From assembly GCA_937937835.1 (NCBI GenBank), contig CALDBJ010000142.1, forward strand, positions 1 to 32,034: 32,034 nt of DNA, given 5' to 3'. Position 1 is the stretch's first letter. Each line of letters begins with the position of its first letter. A program made the translations under genes and the position numbers. Of this stretch, positions 31,403 through 32,034 are shown piece after piece. The notes under the pieces are model-generated. The model was given only the letters and a program-made list of their open reading frames with translations, made no database searches and had not been told where the DNA came from. The DNA is from an uncultured Collinsella sp. Its GTDB lineage: Bacteria > Actinomycetota > Coriobacteriia > Coriobacteriales > Coriobacteriaceae.

Positions 31403-32034
31403 CTATTTGGCAAGGTGTTTTTTAGAATCCATTTTGCGCTCGGCCTCGAAGGCTTGCCTGTCCCAATCGAGCGGAAGTCCGGCCTCGACCCATGCCTCGT
31501 AGGCCCTCCTTATGGGCTTGAGCTCCCTTTGGCCCCTCTCCAGCATCGAGATGTACTTCTCGCTGGTTCCCAATATGGACGCCGCCCTCACCTGGCTGAC
31601 CCTCGCCGCGCGCCTGGCCGCCACGAGCCCCGAGGCGTCCTCGGGCCTCCTGACCTCGTGCGGGCGCATCAGCGCCCGGTACGCCTCCCTGGCCACGTAG
31701 CGCTTGAGGCACCTCATGACCTCCCTGTCGCTCTTCCCCCGCGCCCTGGCCCTCTCGGCGTACTCGGCGGTCTCGGGGTCGCGCATGACCCTCTGCCTCG
31801 CGATCTCGTGCAGAGCGCTGTTCGCCTGCCGGTCGCCGCCCCTGTTGAGCCTGTGCCTCACGGTCTTGCCGCTCGAAGCGGGGATTGGGCAGGCCCCGCA
31901 TATCGCCGCGAACGACGCCTCGGAGCGCAGCCTGCCCGGGTTGTCCCCGGCCGCGACCGCGAGCTTGGCCGCGCTCACGGGTGGATTGGCTACACTGATG
32001 TGGACAGTTCCGGGAGGGGCGCAGGAGACGGGAG
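31403..32034 (-). CDS. IS110-family transposase, C-terminal part, fused to an XRE-type helix-turn-helix; runs off window edge
   Basis: The frame is open on the - strand to the window edge. Counting from GTG 31978 (residue 1 of 191), residues 8-98 are the conserved second domain of IS110 transposases (Transposase_20): AAGDNPGRLRSEASFAAICGACP, the Ser pair of PASSGKT (35-36) thought to include the nucleophile, RHRLNRGGDRQANSALHEI, and LKRYVAREAYRAL. IS110 enzymes normally end soon after. Here residues about 118-167 add a Cro/C1-type HTH (LVAARRAARVSQVRAASILGTSEKYISMLERG) and a short basic tail. The N-terminal DEDD (RuvC-like) domain would lie outside the window, or is missing: the codons before 31978 do not resemble the expected GVGP segment, so this copy may be truncated. 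Confidence 0.8.
   Translation of the reverse strand, partial: PVSCAPPGTVHISVANPPVSAAKLAVAAGDNPGRLRSEASFAAICGACPIPASSGKTVRHRLNRGGDRQANSALHEIARQRVMRDPETAEYAERARARGKSDREVMRCLKRYVAREAYRALMRPHEVRRPEDASGLVAARRAARVSQVRAASILGTSEKYISMLERGQRELKPIRRAYEAWVEAGLPLDWDRQAFEAERKMDSKKHLAK
31981..32034. mobile_element. Possible end of a second insertion sequence abutting the IS110 fragment
   Basis: Recognisable IS110 homology stops near 31980. The adjoining + strand bases include TGTGGACAGTTCCGG followed by a purine-rich GGAGACGGGAG that looks like a ribosome site. This arrangement (terminal repeat, short gap, ribosome site) is common at the left end of insertion sequences. The window ends before any reading frame can confirm it. 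Confidence 0.3.

Noticed and set aside
1..32034. CRISPR arrays, tRNA or rRNA genes
   Set aside because: No regularly spaced direct repeats and no cloverleaf or rRNA-like sequence were seen while reading the intergenic regions.

Overview
The window reads as chromosomal DNA of a high-GC Gram-positive anaerobe. It is most likely a member of the Coriobacteriia (Actinomycetota), for example a gut Collinsella. This rests on the gene order uvrA / uvrC / rapZ-whiA-gap-pgk-tpiA-secG, typical of Actinomycetota, on strong G/C-ending codon preference in the expressed genes, and on the Arg-type P-loop of RapZ. The genus is an inference. Every gene except the one at the right edge is on the + strand.

Region 1 (1-7014) holds housekeeping genes: the 3' part of uvrA, a YbaK-type Cys-tRNA(Pro) deacylase, the lipid II flippase murJ and uvrC, the last three tightly packed. 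Region 2 (7015-17807) is a sialic-acid (Neu5Ac) utilisation cassette. It has a 365-nt leader rich in inverted repeats, a Tat-type lipoprotein binding protein, a permease, a permease-ATPase fusion and a second ATPase. Two overlapping CE7-like alpha/beta hydrolases follow, the second lacking its nucleophile. The cassette ends with NanA (lyase), a ROK-family N-acetylmannosamine kinase and NanE (epimerase). Together these would import sialic acid, possibly remove O-acetyl groups, and convert it to GlcNAc-6-phosphate plus pyruvate. No sialidase, NagA/NagB or regulator is present in the window. Large structured hairpins lie before the kinase and before nanE. The cassette sits between uvrC and rapZ, genes that are usually near neighbours.

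Region 3 (17808-25106) holds rapZ and whiA (without the usual intervening yvcK), then the lower-glycolysis run gap, pgk, tpiA, gpmI and finally secG, with clear intrinsic terminators after gap, gpmI and secG. Region 4 (25107-31290) is a complete, conventional oligopeptide ABC transporter, oppABCDF, whose two ATPases carry C-terminal four-cysteine motifs that the Region 2 transporter lacks. Region 5 (31291-32034) is the C-terminal part of an IS110-family transposase on the - strand. It carries an extra C-terminal XRE-type helix-turn-helix, and sequence next to the window edge may belong to a different insertion sequence.

The most notable observations are the catalytically dead esterase paralogue paired with an apparently active one, the hydrolase-equipped sialic-acid cassette with its fused transporter subunit and lost cysteine motif, the two roughly 95-nt intergenic hairpins, and the IS110-XRE fusion.
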